From Evansella sp. AB-P1 (GTDB lineage: Bacteria; Bacillota; Bacilli; Bacillales; Salisediminibacteriaceae), in contig NZ_JARUKY010000010.1 in NCBI RefSeq assembly GCF_029688925.1, positions 1 to 64,000 on the forward strand: a stretch of 64,000 nt of DNA, written 5' to 3'. Made by a program: the position numbers and the translations under genes. The notes under the pieces were generated by a model. It was not told the DNA's origin. It saw nothing but the letters and a program-made list of their open reading frames with translations, and made no database searches. Below, in pieces: positions 39,905 through 49,465 of this stretch (positions are counted from its first letter, which is position 1; the number at the start of each line of letters is the position of its first letter).

Positions 39905-39913
39905 ACATTCACC

Positions 39914-40357
39914 CTATTTCATCGCTTTAAAATACTGTTGTGTCGATATTTCATCTAAAAATTTATTTTCATTCGTTTTTTGTTCTACAATAAAATCCTG
40001 AAAATTACGATCCTTTAACTTCTCATATTTCTTTACATCTACTAATGAATGGGTTAAGAGTCTTTCTTTGTCATTCATTAATGTTCTTGCATTTTTTGTT
40101 CTTATTTGTAAATGATCTATTTCCTTTTGTAAAAATTGGATAGTTTCCTGTATTTGTTGAATCTTTGCGATAGGTAATCCATGTAGTAAGCTTTCTTCAT
40201 ACGATGCAAGCAAATCTTCTTTCTTCTTTAAGGTTTCATATAATTTTGTTGCAATAGCTTCGAAACTTTTCATTGCATCTCGATACGCTATTTGCGCTTC
40301 TGTTTTCTCATGTTCTTTCATATCAAGTACCTTTTGAAGAGAAAATTGAAAAACCAC
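39914..40357 (-). CDS. fliJ: Flagellar export chaperone FliJ
   Basis: Coiled-coil stalk protein of the export ATPase that cycles chaperones. All 147 residues look like a long antiparallel coiled coil beginning FSLQKVLDMKEHEKTEAQIA. The start is GTG with GGAGGT about 9 nt upstream. It sits 3 bp after fliI, the usual order. Confidence 0.92.
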   Translation of the reverse strand: MVFQFSLQKVLDMKEHEKTEAQIAYRDAMKSFEAIATKLYETLKKKEDLLASYEESLLHGLPIAKIQQIQETIQFLQKEIDHLQIRTKNARTLMNDKERLLTHSLVDVKKYEKLKDRNFQDFIVEQKTNENKFLDEISTQQYFKAMK

Positions 40358-40360
40358 TAG

Positions 40361-41677
40361 TTACCTACCTCCGTCTCCAAACTCGTTGATTAACTGAGTT
40401 ACAGCTTCATCAAGTGTTATTTTTTCATGGACTTCTTGTTTTATGAATTGAATTATTGAAGGATATTGTTGAACAGCTTCATCTAACTGTCTATTTGTCC
40501 CACGTTTATACGCCCCAATATTGATCAAATCCTCTGAGTCGTAATAGTGACTTAAAAAACTTCGAACTTTATCTGCTGCTTTTTGATGTGGAGTCGTTAC
40601 AATATCGTTCATAACCCGACTTATGCTAGTTAATACATTAATAGCTGGAAACTGCCCACGGTTTGCAAGCTTTCTATCTAAGACAAGATGGCCATCTAAA
40701 ATACCACGAACCGTGTCTGCTATCGGTTCATTCATGTCATCACCGTCAACTAATACTGTATAAAATGCTGTAATAGACCCTGATTCATTTGTCCCACTTC
40801 TTTCTAATAACCTAGGTAAGAACGCAAATACAGAAGGGGTATATCCTTTCGTTGTAGGAGGTTCCCCAACAGCTAAACCAATCTCCCTTTGTGCCATAGC
40901 TACTCTTGTTACAGAATCCATCATTAACGTAACATTCAAGCCTTGGTTTCTAAAAAACTCCGCTATAGCTGTTGCTGTCATTGCTCCTTTTATTCTCATA
41001 AGAGCAGGTTGATCTGAAGTTGCTACGACCAAAATTGTATTTTTCATTCCCTCCGGACCAAGATCTCGTTCCACAAAGTCCCGAACCTCTCGCCCTCTCT
41101 CACCAATCAAAGCAATAATATTAATATCTGCATCAGAGTTCTTAGCAATCATAGCCATCAATGTACTTTTTCCAACTCCACTACCAGCAAAAATTCCTAT
41201 TCTTTGTCCTTTCCCTACGGTAAATAAGCTATCAATTGCTCGAACACCAAGGCTTAATGGTTCATGAATTCTCGGTCGTTTCAAAGGGTTAGGTGGGTGG
41301 TTATCTGTTGAGAAAGGAGATAATCCATTCACACTGTCCTCACCATCAAATGGCTGTCCAAGTCCATCTAGTACTTTACCAATAAGTCCGCTTCCTATTT
41401 TTATAGTTAACGATCTATTCGTAGCTTCTACTAAACTACCTGGAGCTATTTCATGAGTAAGATCAAAGGGCATGAGCAAAACATTTTCATCACGAAAACC
41501 AACAACTTCCACCATTATTCTACGATAGACCTTTTTTCCTACTAAAATATAGCAAATCTCCCCAACTGAAACTTTCGGCCCCTTCGATTCAATCATTAGT
41601 CCAACTACTTGAGTTACTTTTCCGTAGTGCTTTAACGGATGGAGACCCTTCACTTCATTTACTAAATCACTAAGCAT
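40361..41677 (-). CDS. fliI: Flagellum-specific export ATPase FliI
   Basis: Hexameric F1-beta-like ATPase that unfolds and delivers export substrates. Walker A is GIFAGSGVGKSTLMAMIAKN; ALIGERGREVRDFVERDLG, LMMDSVTRVAMAQREIG and the C-terminal substrate region are intact. It has 438 aa, normal for the family. The ATG overlaps fliH by 8 bp. Confidence 0.97.
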   Translation of the reverse strand: MLSDLVNEVKGLHPLKHYGKVTQVVGLMIESKGPKVSVGEICYILVGKKVYRRIMVEVVGFRDENVLLMPFDLTHEIAPGSLVEATNRSLTIKIGSGLIGKVLDGLGQPFDGEDSVNGLSPFSTDNHPPNPLKRPRIHEPLSLGVRAIDSLFTVGKGQRIGIFAGSGVGKSTLMAMIAKNSDADINIIALIGERGREVRDFVERDLGPEGMKNTILVVATSDQPALMRIKGAMTATAIAEFFRNQGLNVTLMMDSVTRVAMAQREIGLAVGEPPTTKGYTPSVFAFLPRLLERSGTNESGSITAFYTVLVDGDDMNEPIADTVRGILDGHLVLDRKLANRGQFPAINVLTSISRVMNDIVTTPHQKAADKVRSFLSHYYDSEDLINIGAYKRGTNRQLDEAVQQYPSIIQFIKQEVHEKITLDEAVTQLINEFGDGGR

Positions 41678-42479
41678 GTGAATTTGCTCCTTCCATTAAC
41701 TTTTCAAGCAGTGCACGCTTAATTTCCATTAACTGACTATCGACACTCGCTTCAATTCTCCCAAAAGGCGTTTCTATAATGCAGTCATTCTCTGCAAGGT
41801 CTCCTTTCGGATAGATAAATAATTGATTTGAGTGGGTTGCGATTTGCTTTAACTCTTCTTGATGATTCAGTGTTACATCATATCTTTTTGGATGAACATA
41901 AAGGTTGATTTCTTTCAACTCTCGCACTTCTGAGATAGCTTCCTTTAAAAGGTGACCCCATGAATGTTCCTTCTCTTGTAGTGAATTTCCTATAATTTTT
42001 TTCGCTACCTCAATTGCAATAGCAAGCATAACAGGTTCAGAATCCTCAATGTGCTTGATATAGTCTTTTTTTGAATTTGCAACAATTTGCTGTGCTAATT
42101 CAATTTCTTGTTCATATTTTTTTTTACCTTCTTCAAAGCCAGCTTCGTATCCTTGCTCCCAGCCTTTTGATTCAGCTTCAACAAAACGCTTCTCTGCATC
42201 TTGTTGAATACTAACTTCATACTGTTCCATTTCTTTCTTCCATGCTTCTATTTGAGAGTTAGCACTTTCGAGTAATTGTCTAGATTCTTCTTTCGCTTCT
42301 TCTATAAGTAGATCCGGTTCTTTATATTGAACACGAACCGCTGATAAATCATCCCTCGGACTATTACTATCTTCATCTAATTGTTTAGATCGAATGGAAG
42401 AAGAAATAGATTTAACCTTAATTTCCTTTACTTTTTCATTTTGTTGTTGTGTATAGATAGACTTAATCAATTTAGACAA
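41670..42479 (-). CDS. fliH: Flagellar export regulator FliH
   Basis: Peripheral-stalk-like protein that anchors and inhibits FliI. It is hydrophilic and strongly helical in the middle (about 75-150, with EGWEQGYEAGFEEGKKKYEQ), with a C-terminal domain resembling V-ATPase E subunits. The TTG at 42479 has GGAGGAG 9 nt upstream; a TTG nine codons earlier would place that site inside the gene. With this start the overlap with fliG is 8 bp and the protein has 269 aa. Confidence 0.9.
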   Translation of the reverse strand: MSKLIKSIYTQQQNEKVKEIKVKSISSSIRSKQLDEDSNSPRDDLSAVRVQYKEPDLLIEEAKEESRQLLESANSQIEAWKKEMEQYEVSIQQDAEKRFVEAESKGWEQGYEAGFEEGKKKYEQEIELAQQIVANSKKDYIKHIEDSEPVMLAIAIEVAKKIIGNSLQEKEHSWGHLLKEAISEVRELKEINLYVHPKRYDVTLNHQEELKQIATHSNQLFIYPKGDLAENDCIIETPFGRIEASVDSQLMEIKRALLEKLMEGANSHA

Positions 42480-43482
42480 TGATATCGTCTCCTCCACCAC
42501 GGGCAATCACAATTTCTCCCGATTCTTCTAACCTGCGGATGACTGCTACAATTCTAGTTTGAGCCTCTTCTACATCTCGAAGTCTAACTGGCCCCATAAA
42601 CTCCATTTCTTCTTGAAATGTTTCTGCCATTCTTTGTGACATATTATTAAATACAATTTCTTTTACATCATCACTAGATACTTTTAATGCTAGTTGGAGA
42701 TCTTCATTTTCTACATCACGTATCACTCTTTGAATGGAACGATTGTCCAATGTAACAATATCTTCAAATACAAACATTCTCTTTTTAATCTCTTCCGCTA
42801 GTTCTGGATCTTGTATTTCTAATGCATCTAAAATTGTCCTTTCTGTACTTCGATCCACACTATTTAATACCTCAACAACAGATTCAATACCACCAGCTTG
42901 GGTATAATCTTGAGTGACAGTAGCTGAAAGCTTTCTTTCTAAAATACTTTCCACTTCACTAACTATCTCCGGTGAGGTACTATCCATAATGGCAATTCGT
43001 TTAGCTACATCAGCCTGAACTTCTTGAGGTAAAGAAGATAAAATCTGGCCAGCTTGCTGACTTTCTAAATAAGAAAGAATTAAAGCTATTGTTTGCGGGT
43101 GCTCATTTTGAATAAAATTTAATATTTGAGAAGGGTCGGCTTTTCTTGCAAAATCAAATGGCCTCACTTGAAGAGTAGACGTTAAACGATTTATTATTTG
43201 CATCGCTTCTTCTTCTCCTAAAGCTTTCTCTAATACGTCCTTCGCATACCCAATCCCCCCTTGGGTAATGTAATCCTGCGCCATAGCCAATTGGTGGAAT
43301 TGATCAATAATATCTTCTTTCGTATTAGAATCTACTTTCCTTACACCAGCTATTTCGAGGGTCAGCTTCTCAATTTCTTCTTCTGTTAAATGTTTGTATA
43401 CATGTGCAGAAACATCTGGCCCTAAAGAGATGAGTAAAATGGCGGCTTTTTCCCTTCCATTTAATTCTTTTTTCTTTGCCAC
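42472..43482 (-). CDS. fliG: Flagellar motor switch protein FliG
   Basis: C-ring protein that meets the stator and generates torque. Domains in order: an N-terminal FliF-binding domain (ALLLISLGPDVSAHVYKHL type segment), the middle domain with the EHPQ motif in FIQNEHPQTIALILSYL, and the C-terminal domain with charged torque helix (DVKEIVFNNMSQRMAETFQE). It has 336 aa. The order fliF-fliG-fliH is standard. Confidence 0.97.
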   Translation of the reverse strand: MAKKKELNGREKAAILLISLGPDVSAHVYKHLTEEEIEKLTLEIAGVRKVDSNTKEDIIDQFHQLAMAQDYITQGGIGYAKDVLEKALGEEEAMQIINRLTSTLQVRPFDFARKADPSQILNFIQNEHPQTIALILSYLESQQAGQILSSLPQEVQADVAKRIAIMDSTSPEIVSEVESILERKLSATVTQDYTQAGGIESVVEVLNSVDRSTERTILDALEIQDPELAEEIKKRMFVFEDIVTLDNRSIQRVIRDVENEDLQLALKVSSDDVKEIVFNNMSQRMAETFQEEMEFMGPVRLRDVEEAQTRIVAVIRRLEESGEIVIARGGGDDIIV

Positions 43483-43494
43483 TTTCTTTTCCCC

Positions 43495-45090
43495 CTAATC
43501 CTCAGATAGCCAAGTTCGTACTAGCTTTGAAAATTCTTCTGGTCTCTCTTTTGCTAACTTTTCTAATTTTTTTCGTCGATTGTTCTCTTCTGAATCAATA
43601 TCTGCCAAATTTGGTATATCATAATTAATTTCACTTTGAGATTCTTCTAAAGATGTTATCGATTCCTCTGTCTGTTTCCTTTTACGAAGTAATAAAAATA
43701 GTAATAGTAAAACTAGTGCTAACAGAACTCCTCCAACAATGTAATACCAATATGGCATAGTAACCACAGGTTGTTCAGTATACTCTGTCCTTCCAAAGAA
43801 CTCTTGGCTAGTAACAAAAATTCTTTGATTTAATTCATCCTGTCCCCAGTCTGCTGTATATTCATAGTCAATGGATGTACGGACGATCTGACCTAAAACT
43901 TGTTGAATATCATCTAAACGATCCAGTGGTAATGTTGCTGGATCATTAGGATCAGGTGGTTCAACCATTACTTGAATACCTATGTCTCTTATCTTGTAAG
44001 GACTCTCAACGATCTCTCTTTGTATTCGATTAACTTCATTATTGATTCTTTCTTCCATTCGTTCATAATCCCCTGAATTTCCACCAGCTACTCCAGGATA
44101 ACCTGGAATATCTGTTTCACCAGTCCCTGGAATACCTCCTTCAGGGACTTCGTCTCCAGTAAATGTTTCCGTTATCCTTTCAATACTAACAGCAATCCCA
44201 GAATCGTTTTCTGTGTTTACAGGGGTTACAAGTTGCTCCTGTCGATTTTCTTGTGTGAAATCTATGTCTGTTGACACTGTTACCAGAACTTTATCTTGTC
44301 CAACTAATGTACCTAACATTTGCTGAACCTGTCTTTGTAAATCTCTTTCGATATCACGCTGTATTCTCCGTTGCTGTTCAAAAGCAGTGAGGGAAGAATC
44401 AATAGCTGCTGGATCGTCATTAAGTTCTAAATATTGAAAATTTTGATCCATAATAACAATATTCTCTAACGGTAAGCTAGGTACACTTCTAGATATTAAA
44501 TGATACAGAGCACGAATCTGCCCTTGGTCTAGTCGATATCCCGGTTGTAGGTTCAAAGAAACAGCAGCAGTAGCATTATCTCTATCATCTGCCAACCATA
44601 AACTATCTTCCGCCATCGTAATCATCACTTGAGCATGTCTTACACCTTCAATATTACGAATTAAATCTTCAACTGACGTTTGTATAGCTGCTCTTTCTAA
44701 TAGATTAAATTCACTGTCAGTCGTACCAAACCCCATATTATCTCTGAAAGTAGAATAATCTATTCTACCTGTTTGAGGTATTCCTTCGGCAGCTAAACTT
44801 ACAGTCAATTCATCTACCATTGATTCAGGAACTAAAATAGTTGTTCCACCATTACTAATCTCTGAATTGATTCCTCTTGCATCTAAAGTCGCTTTTATTT
44901 CCCCTGTTTCTTGAACGGTTAAATTGGAGTAAAGTGGTACATAATTAATTCGGGTTCCGAACCATAAGGAAACGAATAGAACGAATAGTACAATTATTAT
45001 GGTGGCTATGTAAAGCTGTTGTTGTTTCTTGGTCTTCCCTTTCCAGTATTCGATTGTTTTATTTTTGTATTCAACCAATGTTTCGTTCAT
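43495..45090 (-). CDS. fliF: Flagellar MS-ring protein FliF
   Basis: Forms the membrane-embedded MS ring, the base for the switch and export gate. An N-terminal membrane helix (about 25-45, LYIATIIIVLFVLFVSLWFG), two ring-building motifs, an extended beta-collar rich in G, P and E, a second membrane helix near the C-terminus (YYIVGGVLLALVLLLLFLLL) and a cytoplasmic FliG-binding tail are visible. The ATG at 45090 follows GGGAGGAAAC and gives 531 aa; an upstream open frame to 45144 lacks a site. A 368-bp spacer separates it from fliE, far more than usual. Confidence 0.96.
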   Translation of the reverse strand: MNETLVEYKNKTIEYWKGKTKKQQQLYIATIIIVLFVLFVSLWFGTRINYVPLYSNLTVQETGEIKATLDARGINSEISNGGTTILVPESMVDELTVSLAAEGIPQTGRIDYSTFRDNMGFGTTDSEFNLLERAAIQTSVEDLIRNIEGVRHAQVMITMAEDSLWLADDRDNATAAVSLNLQPGYRLDQGQIRALYHLISRSVPSLPLENIVIMDQNFQYLELNDDPAAIDSSLTAFEQQRRIQRDIERDLQRQVQQMLGTLVGQDKVLVTVSTDIDFTQENRQEQLVTPVNTENDSGIAVSIERITETFTGDEVPEGGIPGTGETDIPGYPGVAGGNSGDYERMEERINNEVNRIQREIVESPYKIRDIGIQVMVEPPDPNDPATLPLDRLDDIQQVLGQIVRTSIDYEYTADWGQDELNQRIFVTSQEFFGRTEYTEQPVVTMPYWYYIVGGVLLALVLLLLFLLLRKRKQTEESITSLEESQSEINYDIPNLADIDSEENNRRKKLEKLAKERPEEFSKLVRTWLSED

Positions 45091-45458
45091 GTTTCCTCCC
45101 GAATGTGCTTCAACTAATCTTTTTGATAAAAAATGAAAGTACATATAAACTTCTCATTTTCATGACCGATATAAAAGATGTAATAAATGATTACTGTTTT
45201 AATAAATTCAACTAATATCACATTTTTCTACTTCATTGAGTCAATTTCATAATTCTTTATTTCATTCTAAATCACGAACATTTATAAAAAAGTTTATATT
45301 TAATTCGATCTCCGCTTCAGACGTATCAATTACGGCTAAAGCATATGCTCGTCGCTAGAGTCGACGTCTTTCTCTGCAATCGAAAATAATGTTCGTCTTT
45401 TTAAACAATATTTCATTTATGAAATTCATTCCATTACAAAAAATAAATGACTGACATT
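45091..45458. other. fliE-fliF spacer with repeat remnant, no gene
   Basis: AT-rich with no gene. A 19-nt block at 45337-45355 (taaagcatatgctcgtcgc) is identical to 50339-50357 inside the family A element, and nearby ctttctctg and tcgaaaataa also recall repeats. I see no terminator here. Confidence 0.6.
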
Positions 45459-45764
45459 TTATACTTGCATTCTCATAATCTCTTGGTAAGCTTCTATGGC
45501 TTTGTTACGAACTTCAACTGTAGTTTGTAATGTAATACTGGCATTCTGTGCAGTTATCATCACATCATGTAAATCAACGTTTTCTCCTCGAACGAACCGT
45601 TCCGTCATTACTTGTGATTTAATCTGAGCATCATTCACATTTTTAATAGCATCATTTAAACTTTGTTGAAAAGATGCATGCGCTTCATAAGGTTTCGTTT
45701 TATTAAACGATGTTTGAGCAGGCTTCATAATAGAATGAAGATTTTGTAATCCCGATAAATCCAT
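45459..45764 (-). CDS. fliE: Flagellar hook-basal body junction protein FliE
   Basis: Joins the MS ring to the proximal rod and is the first export substrate. The 101-residue protein has the conserved C-terminal helices HDVMITAQNASITLQTTVEV and RNKAIEAYQEIMRMQV. AGGAGGAAAATAT precedes the ATG. It follows flgC by 29 bp. Confidence 0.95.
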   Translation of the reverse strand: MDLSGLQNLHSIMKPAQTSFNKTKPYEAHASFQQSLNDAIKNVNDAQIKSQVMTERFVRGENVDLHDVMITAQNASITLQTTVEVRNKAIEAYQEIMRMQV

Positions 45765-45793
45765 ATATTTTCCTCCTGATCTATTATCTAAAT

Positions 45794-46243
45794 CTATCTA
45801 CCTATTTCTAATGCTTTTAATAATAAATTTTTATGGGCATCTAAAGAAGTTACATTTGCCTCATATGACCTAGTTGCACTCATTAAATCTATCATTTCTT
45901 TTAGTGGATCAACATTTGGTAGCTGTACATACCCTTCATCATTTGCATCTGGATGATCCGGCTGAAAAACAAGCTGAAAGGGTGTTTGATCTTCTATAAT
46001 CCTACTTATTTTCACACCAGATCCCGTTTTATTATTATCCATCGCCTGATTCAGGTATTTAGAGAAAGAATTTGAATTTGGCTCCATGACCACCATCTTT
46101 CGACGATATGGTTGCCATTCACCGTTCACAAGTTCTGCTCTTGTCGTGTCTGCATTAGCCATATTTGAAGAAATGACATCCATCCTTAATCGTTGTGCAG
46201 TTAATGCAGAAGCTGATATATTCATACCATTAAAAATTGACAT
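45794..46243 (-). CDS. flgC: Flagellar rod protein FlgC
   Basis: Proximal rod subunit. N-terminal ALTAQRLRMDVISSNMANAD and C-terminal EMIDLMSATRSYEANVTSLD helices form the shared rod/hook coiled coil; the middle is short. It has 149 aa. It is encoded 5 bp after flgB. Confidence 0.96.
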   Translation of the reverse strand: MSIFNGMNISASALTAQRLRMDVISSNMANADTTRAELVNGEWQPYRRKMVVMEPNSNSFSKYLNQAMDNNKTGSGVKISRIIEDQTPFQLVFQPDHPDANDEGYVQLPNVDPLKEMIDLMSATRSYEANVTSLDAHKNLLLKALEIGR

Positions 46244-46248
46244 ACCAT

Positions 46249-46656
46249 TTACCTCCCTTGACCTAATACAGTTCTAACACTGTTATAGCGCCCGTTTAGT
46301 CGTTCAATTAGAGTATTATAGTAAATTTGATTTTGCGCTAGCTCCGCCATCTCTAAATCAATATCAACGTTATTTCCATTGTGGTTATATTGTGTATTTT
46401 TCCTATCTACAACTCGATGAAAATCATCTAAGCCCCTTCTTCCACCAAACTCTAGATGCTGTTCATTTGTACGATAAGCAGCTAGTCGTTGATTTTCCAT
46501 AGCATTATTTAATTCATGTGTAAAAACTGTTTTTTTTGCCTTAAAGTTTGGTGTATCAACATTAGCTATATTTTGTGCAATGGTATTTTGACGGACCATT
46601 GATGAATTTATAGCCGATTGCAGCAACAAGTGAGTTGAATTATTAATTAAATTCAT
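46249..46656 (-). CDS. flgB: Flagellar rod protein FlgB
   Basis: Proximal rod subunit and first gene of the fla/che operon. The rod motif NTIAQNIANVDTPNFKAKK near the N-terminus is diagnostic; the C-terminal half has EMAELAQNQIYYNTLIERLN. It has 135 aa with TTAGGAGGTAAAA ahead of the ATG. It is preceded by a 574-bp region with candidate promoters. Confidence 0.96.
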   Translation of the reverse strand: MNLINNSTHLLLQSAINSSMVRQNTIAQNIANVDTPNFKAKKTVFTHELNNAMENQRLAAYRTNEQHLEFGGRRGLDDFHRVVDRKNTQYNHNGNNVDIDLEMAELAQNQIYYNTLIERLNGRYNSVRTVLGQGR

Positions 46657-46804
46657 TTTTACCTCCTAATCCTTTACAAATAATATGTAGTAACCCATTA
46701 ATTTTCATTTTTCATTTACATGTTTCACCGTAGAATAAAACTGCTCTATAGGCCAAAATACACTATTTCAACAAAATACGCCTTTTTTCTTCCCTACTAG
46801 CGTT

Positions 46805-46833
46805 ATTTTATATAATTACATACCAATTGTCTA
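46805..46833 (-). promoter_or_regulatory. Candidate SigA promoter of fla/che
   Basis: On the minus strand, -35 TAGACA (46828-46833) and -10 TAAAAT (46805-46810), 5 of 6 each, with a 17-bp spacer. Overlapping alternative -10 boxes exist in this AT-rich stretch. Confidence 0.5.
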
Positions 46834-46991
46834 ACAGTCTTAAAAATTGGTTTCATGTTGATAAAAAAGGCCTAGTTTATTTATAAGAATATAGTCTTAA
46901 CCTTTTTGTTAATTTCCAAGTGTTTCAATAAAAGGGAAAATAGATACTAATAGAATTAACAACTACAATTATAATCGAATTATAGTGTTTT

Positions 46992-47018
46992 ATGTCGGTT
47001 TTGGAGGAATTCGTTTTA
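46992..47018 (-). promoter_or_regulatory. Candidate SigD promoter of fla/che
   Basis: On the minus strand, TAAA (47015-47018), 15 bp, then ACCGACAT (46992-46999); the SigD consensus is TAAA-N14-16-GCCGATAT (4/4 and 6/8). The B. subtilis operon also has a SigD promoter upstream of its SigA promoter. Confidence 0.55.
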
Positions 47019-47174
47019 AAGAATCCTACTGTGTGTATAAAATATATTTATAAGATCTTCATGGAGGTAAAATAAATCACCTTGGTTAAAGGTTTTTTTA
47101 AAATTTGTGAGGTTATTTAGGAGTTCACAGAAAATAAAATACAAAAATTACCAGAAAGTGATGCTGGTAAAACA

Positions 47175-47215
47175 CAAAAAAAAACACCTTCAACATGCAA
47201 TGTGTTGAAGGTGTT
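47175..47215 (-). terminator. Intrinsic terminator after codY
   Basis: A perfect 13-bp stem (47183-47195 with 47203-47215), 7-nt loop, followed by eight T residues on the minus strand. It lies 15 bp beyond the codY stop and isolates codY from fla/che. Confidence 0.95.
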
Positions 47216-47230
47216 TTCTGTATATACATA

Positions 47231-48007
47231 CTAATTTTTTAGCTTATCTAGTTCATGAAGGAATTTATTATTTAATACTTTTATATATGTTCCTTTCATT
47301 CCAAGTGAACGTGATTCAATAACACCGGCGCTCTCTAGCTTTCTTAGTGCATTTACGATAACAGAACGAGTGATTCCTACTCGATCAGCGATTTTACTTG
47401 CTACAAGTAGCCCTTCATTTCCATCTAATTCTTCAAAAATGTGTTCTACTGCTTCTAACTCACTATATGACAGTGAACTAATAGCCATTTGTACCACTGC
47501 TTTGCTACGGGCTTCCTGTTCAATTTCTTCTGTCTTTTCATGAAGAATTTCCATTCCTACAACTGTTGAACCATATTCAGCAAGAATCAAGTCGTCATCG
47601 TCAAAGGAATGCTCTAGTCGAGCGAGAATAAGTGTCCCTAAACGTTGGCCACCGCCACTAATGGGTACTACTGTAGTTAATCCTTTAGCAAATAAATCTT
47701 TATTTTCAACAGGAAATGCAGTGAATTCACTGTTAATATCTAAATTTGATGACGTTTCTTCAATTTTAAAGAGCCCTTGCGTATACTCTTCAGGAAATTG
47801 TCTCACTTCTAGCATTTGCTTTATACGAGGATTTTCAATTTCTTGTTTAATGGAATAACCTAGTAGTTTCCCTCTTCTACTTACGATAAATACATTTGCT
47901 TCAATGACATCCCGTAATGTTACAGCCATGTCTTTAAAATTCACTGATTGCCCTGCACTTTTTTGTAGTAAATCATTAATTTTTCTAGTTTTTGATAATA
48001 AATCCAT
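47231..48007 (-). CDS. codY: Global transcriptional regulator CodY
   Basis: GTP- and branched-chain-amino-acid-sensing repressor of stationary-phase genes. The N-terminal GAF domain covers about residues 1-155 and the C-terminal winged helix contains [20 protein letters not shown] then [17 protein letters not shown], highly conserved. It has 258 aa. It ends the hslV-hslU-codY operon and lies directly upstream of fla/che, which it represses in B. subtilis. Confidence 0.98.
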   Translation of the reverse strand: MDLLSKTRKINDLLQKSAGQSVNFKDMAVTLRDVIEANVFIVSRRGKLLGYSIKQEIENPRIKQMLEVRQFPEEYTQGLFKIEETSSNLDINSEFTAFPVENKDLFAKGLTTVVPISGGGQRLGTLILARLEHSFDDDDLILAEYGSTVVGMEILHEKTEEIEQEARSKAVVQMAISSLSYSELEAVEHIFEELDGNEGLLVASKIADRVGITRSVIVNALRKLESAGVIESRSLGMKGTYIKVLNNKFLHELDKLKN

Positions 48008-48023
48008 TATTTCTCCTCCATCG

Positions 48024-49427
48024 TTATAAGATATATTGACTTAAGTCTCGATTTTTTACTACTTCCTGTAGCTTTTCCTCTACATATTCCTTTGTTATGA
48101 CTACTTCTTCCAAGGATACTTCAGAAGCTTCAAAAGAAAGATCTTCTAACAGTTTTTCTAATATTGTGTGAAGTCTTCTAGCACCTATATTTTCTGTTTC
48201 CTCATTTACTTCCGTTGCAATTAATGCAATTTTATAAATAGCATCGTCAGAAAATTTTAATTTTATTCCTTCTGTTCCCAAAAGAGCTTGATATTGTTTT
48301 ACGAGAGCATTATCTGGATCAACTAAAATTTTAACAAAATCATCCACTGACAAGCTTGATAATTCTACTCTAATAGGAAACCTCCCTTGTAACTCTGGAA
48401 TTAAATCTGAAGGTTTTGAAAAATGGAACGCCCCAGCTGCAACAAATAAAATATGGTCTGTTTTAATTGGTCCATATTTTGTCATGACTGTGGACCCTTC
48501 CACAATAGGAAGAATATCTCGTTGTACGCCTTCTCTTGATACATCAGCTGATTGCTTTTCATTTTTGCCAGCAACTTTATCAATTTCATCTATGAAAATT
48601 ATTCCCAACTGTTCCGCCTTTGAAACTGCGTCTTGGGTAACCTCATCCATATCGATTAGCTTTTGAGCTTCGTCCACCGTTAACAGCTTTCGTGCTTCTC
48701 TCACGGTTAATTTACGACGCTTTTTCTTTTTTGGTACCATTCCACTGAACATTTCCTGCATGTTCATCCCCATTTGTTCCATTCCAGAGCCTTGAAACAT
48801 ATCGAGAAAGTTTGAGGCTTGTTGTTCATTCACTTCAACAGTAACATAGCGTTCTTCTAACTCACCATTAGCAAGTTTTGCTGCCATTTTATTTCTTAAA
48901 TTACTTAACGTGTCTTCTTCTTCCTTCGTCTCTTCATCATCTTCTTGTTCGTTATTATTACCTTGAAAAAGCATTTCAAATGGATTACGAATATTTGATT
49001 CCTTCTTTTTAGACGGAACAAGTAAATCAACAATCCGTTGATTAGCATTTTTCTCTGCTTGTGATTGTACCCTTGTCATTCTTTCTTCTTTTACTAATCG
49101 AATCGATGTTTCAACAAGGTCACGAACCATGGATTCTACATCTCTACCAACATACCCAACTTCAGTAAATTTCGTTGCCTCTACTTTTACAAATGGCGCT
49201 CCAACAAGTTTAGCTAACCGTCTTGCAATTTCTGTTTTCCCTACGCCTGTCGGACCAATCATTAAAATGTTTTTAGGTGTTATTTCTTCCCGTAGTGCTT
49301 CATCCAATTTATTTCGACGGTATCGATTTCGTAGTGCTACTGCAACAGATTTCTTTGCCTGATCCTGCCCTACTATATATTGATCAAGCTTTTCTACAAT
49401 TTTTCGAGGTGTTAATGATTCACTCAT
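48024..49427 (-). CDS. hslU: HslU (ClpY) ATPase of the HslVU protease
   Basis: AAA+ unfoldase that feeds substrates to Hsl[21 protein letters not shown] opens the protein; Walker A is [16 protein letters not shown]; the I-domain (about 110-245) carries an acidic stretch and a KKKKRRKLT cluster; Walker B is [12 protein letters not shown]; the C-terminus ends in SQYIL, the tail that docks in HslV. It has 467 aa. It is 38 bp from hslV. Confidence 0.97.
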   Translation of the reverse strand: MSESLTPRKIVEKLDQYIVGQDQAKKSVAVALRNRYRRNKLDEALREEITPKNILMIGPTGVGKTEIARRLAKLVGAPFVKVEATKFTEVGYVGRDVESMVRDLVETSIRLVKEERMTRVQSQAEKNANQRIVDLLVPSKKKESNIRNPFEMLFQGNNNEQEDDEETKEEEDTLSNLRNKMAAKLANGELEERYVTVEVNEQQASNFLDMFQGSGMEQMGMNMQEMFSGMVPKKKKRRKLTVREARKLLTVDEAQKLIDMDEVTQDAVSKAEQLGIIFIDEIDKVAGKNEKQSADVSREGVQRDILPIVEGSTVMTKYGPIKTDHILFVAAGAFHFSKPSDLIPELQGRFPIRVELSSLSVDDFVKILVDPDNALVKQYQALLGTEGIKLKFSDDAIYKIALIATEVNEETENIGARRLHTILEKLLEDLSFEASEVSLEEVVITKEYVEEKLQEVVKNRDLSQYIL

Positions 49428-49465
49428 AATTATTCCTCCCTCATGTCAGGTAAGGTTCATTCCTT

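Larger units (their letters stand above)
46657..47174. other. fla/che control region
   Basis: A gene-free region between the codY terminator and flgB. It carries a SigD-like and a SigA-like promoter candidate on the minus strand, which would give leaders of roughly 330 and 140 nt. I looked for a CodY box and found only a half-match (aattttcattttt near 46694). Confidence 0.6.

Noticed and set aside
46690-46710. Possible CodY-binding box before flgB
   Set aside because: Only the first half (AATTTTC) fits the consensus; the second half does not.
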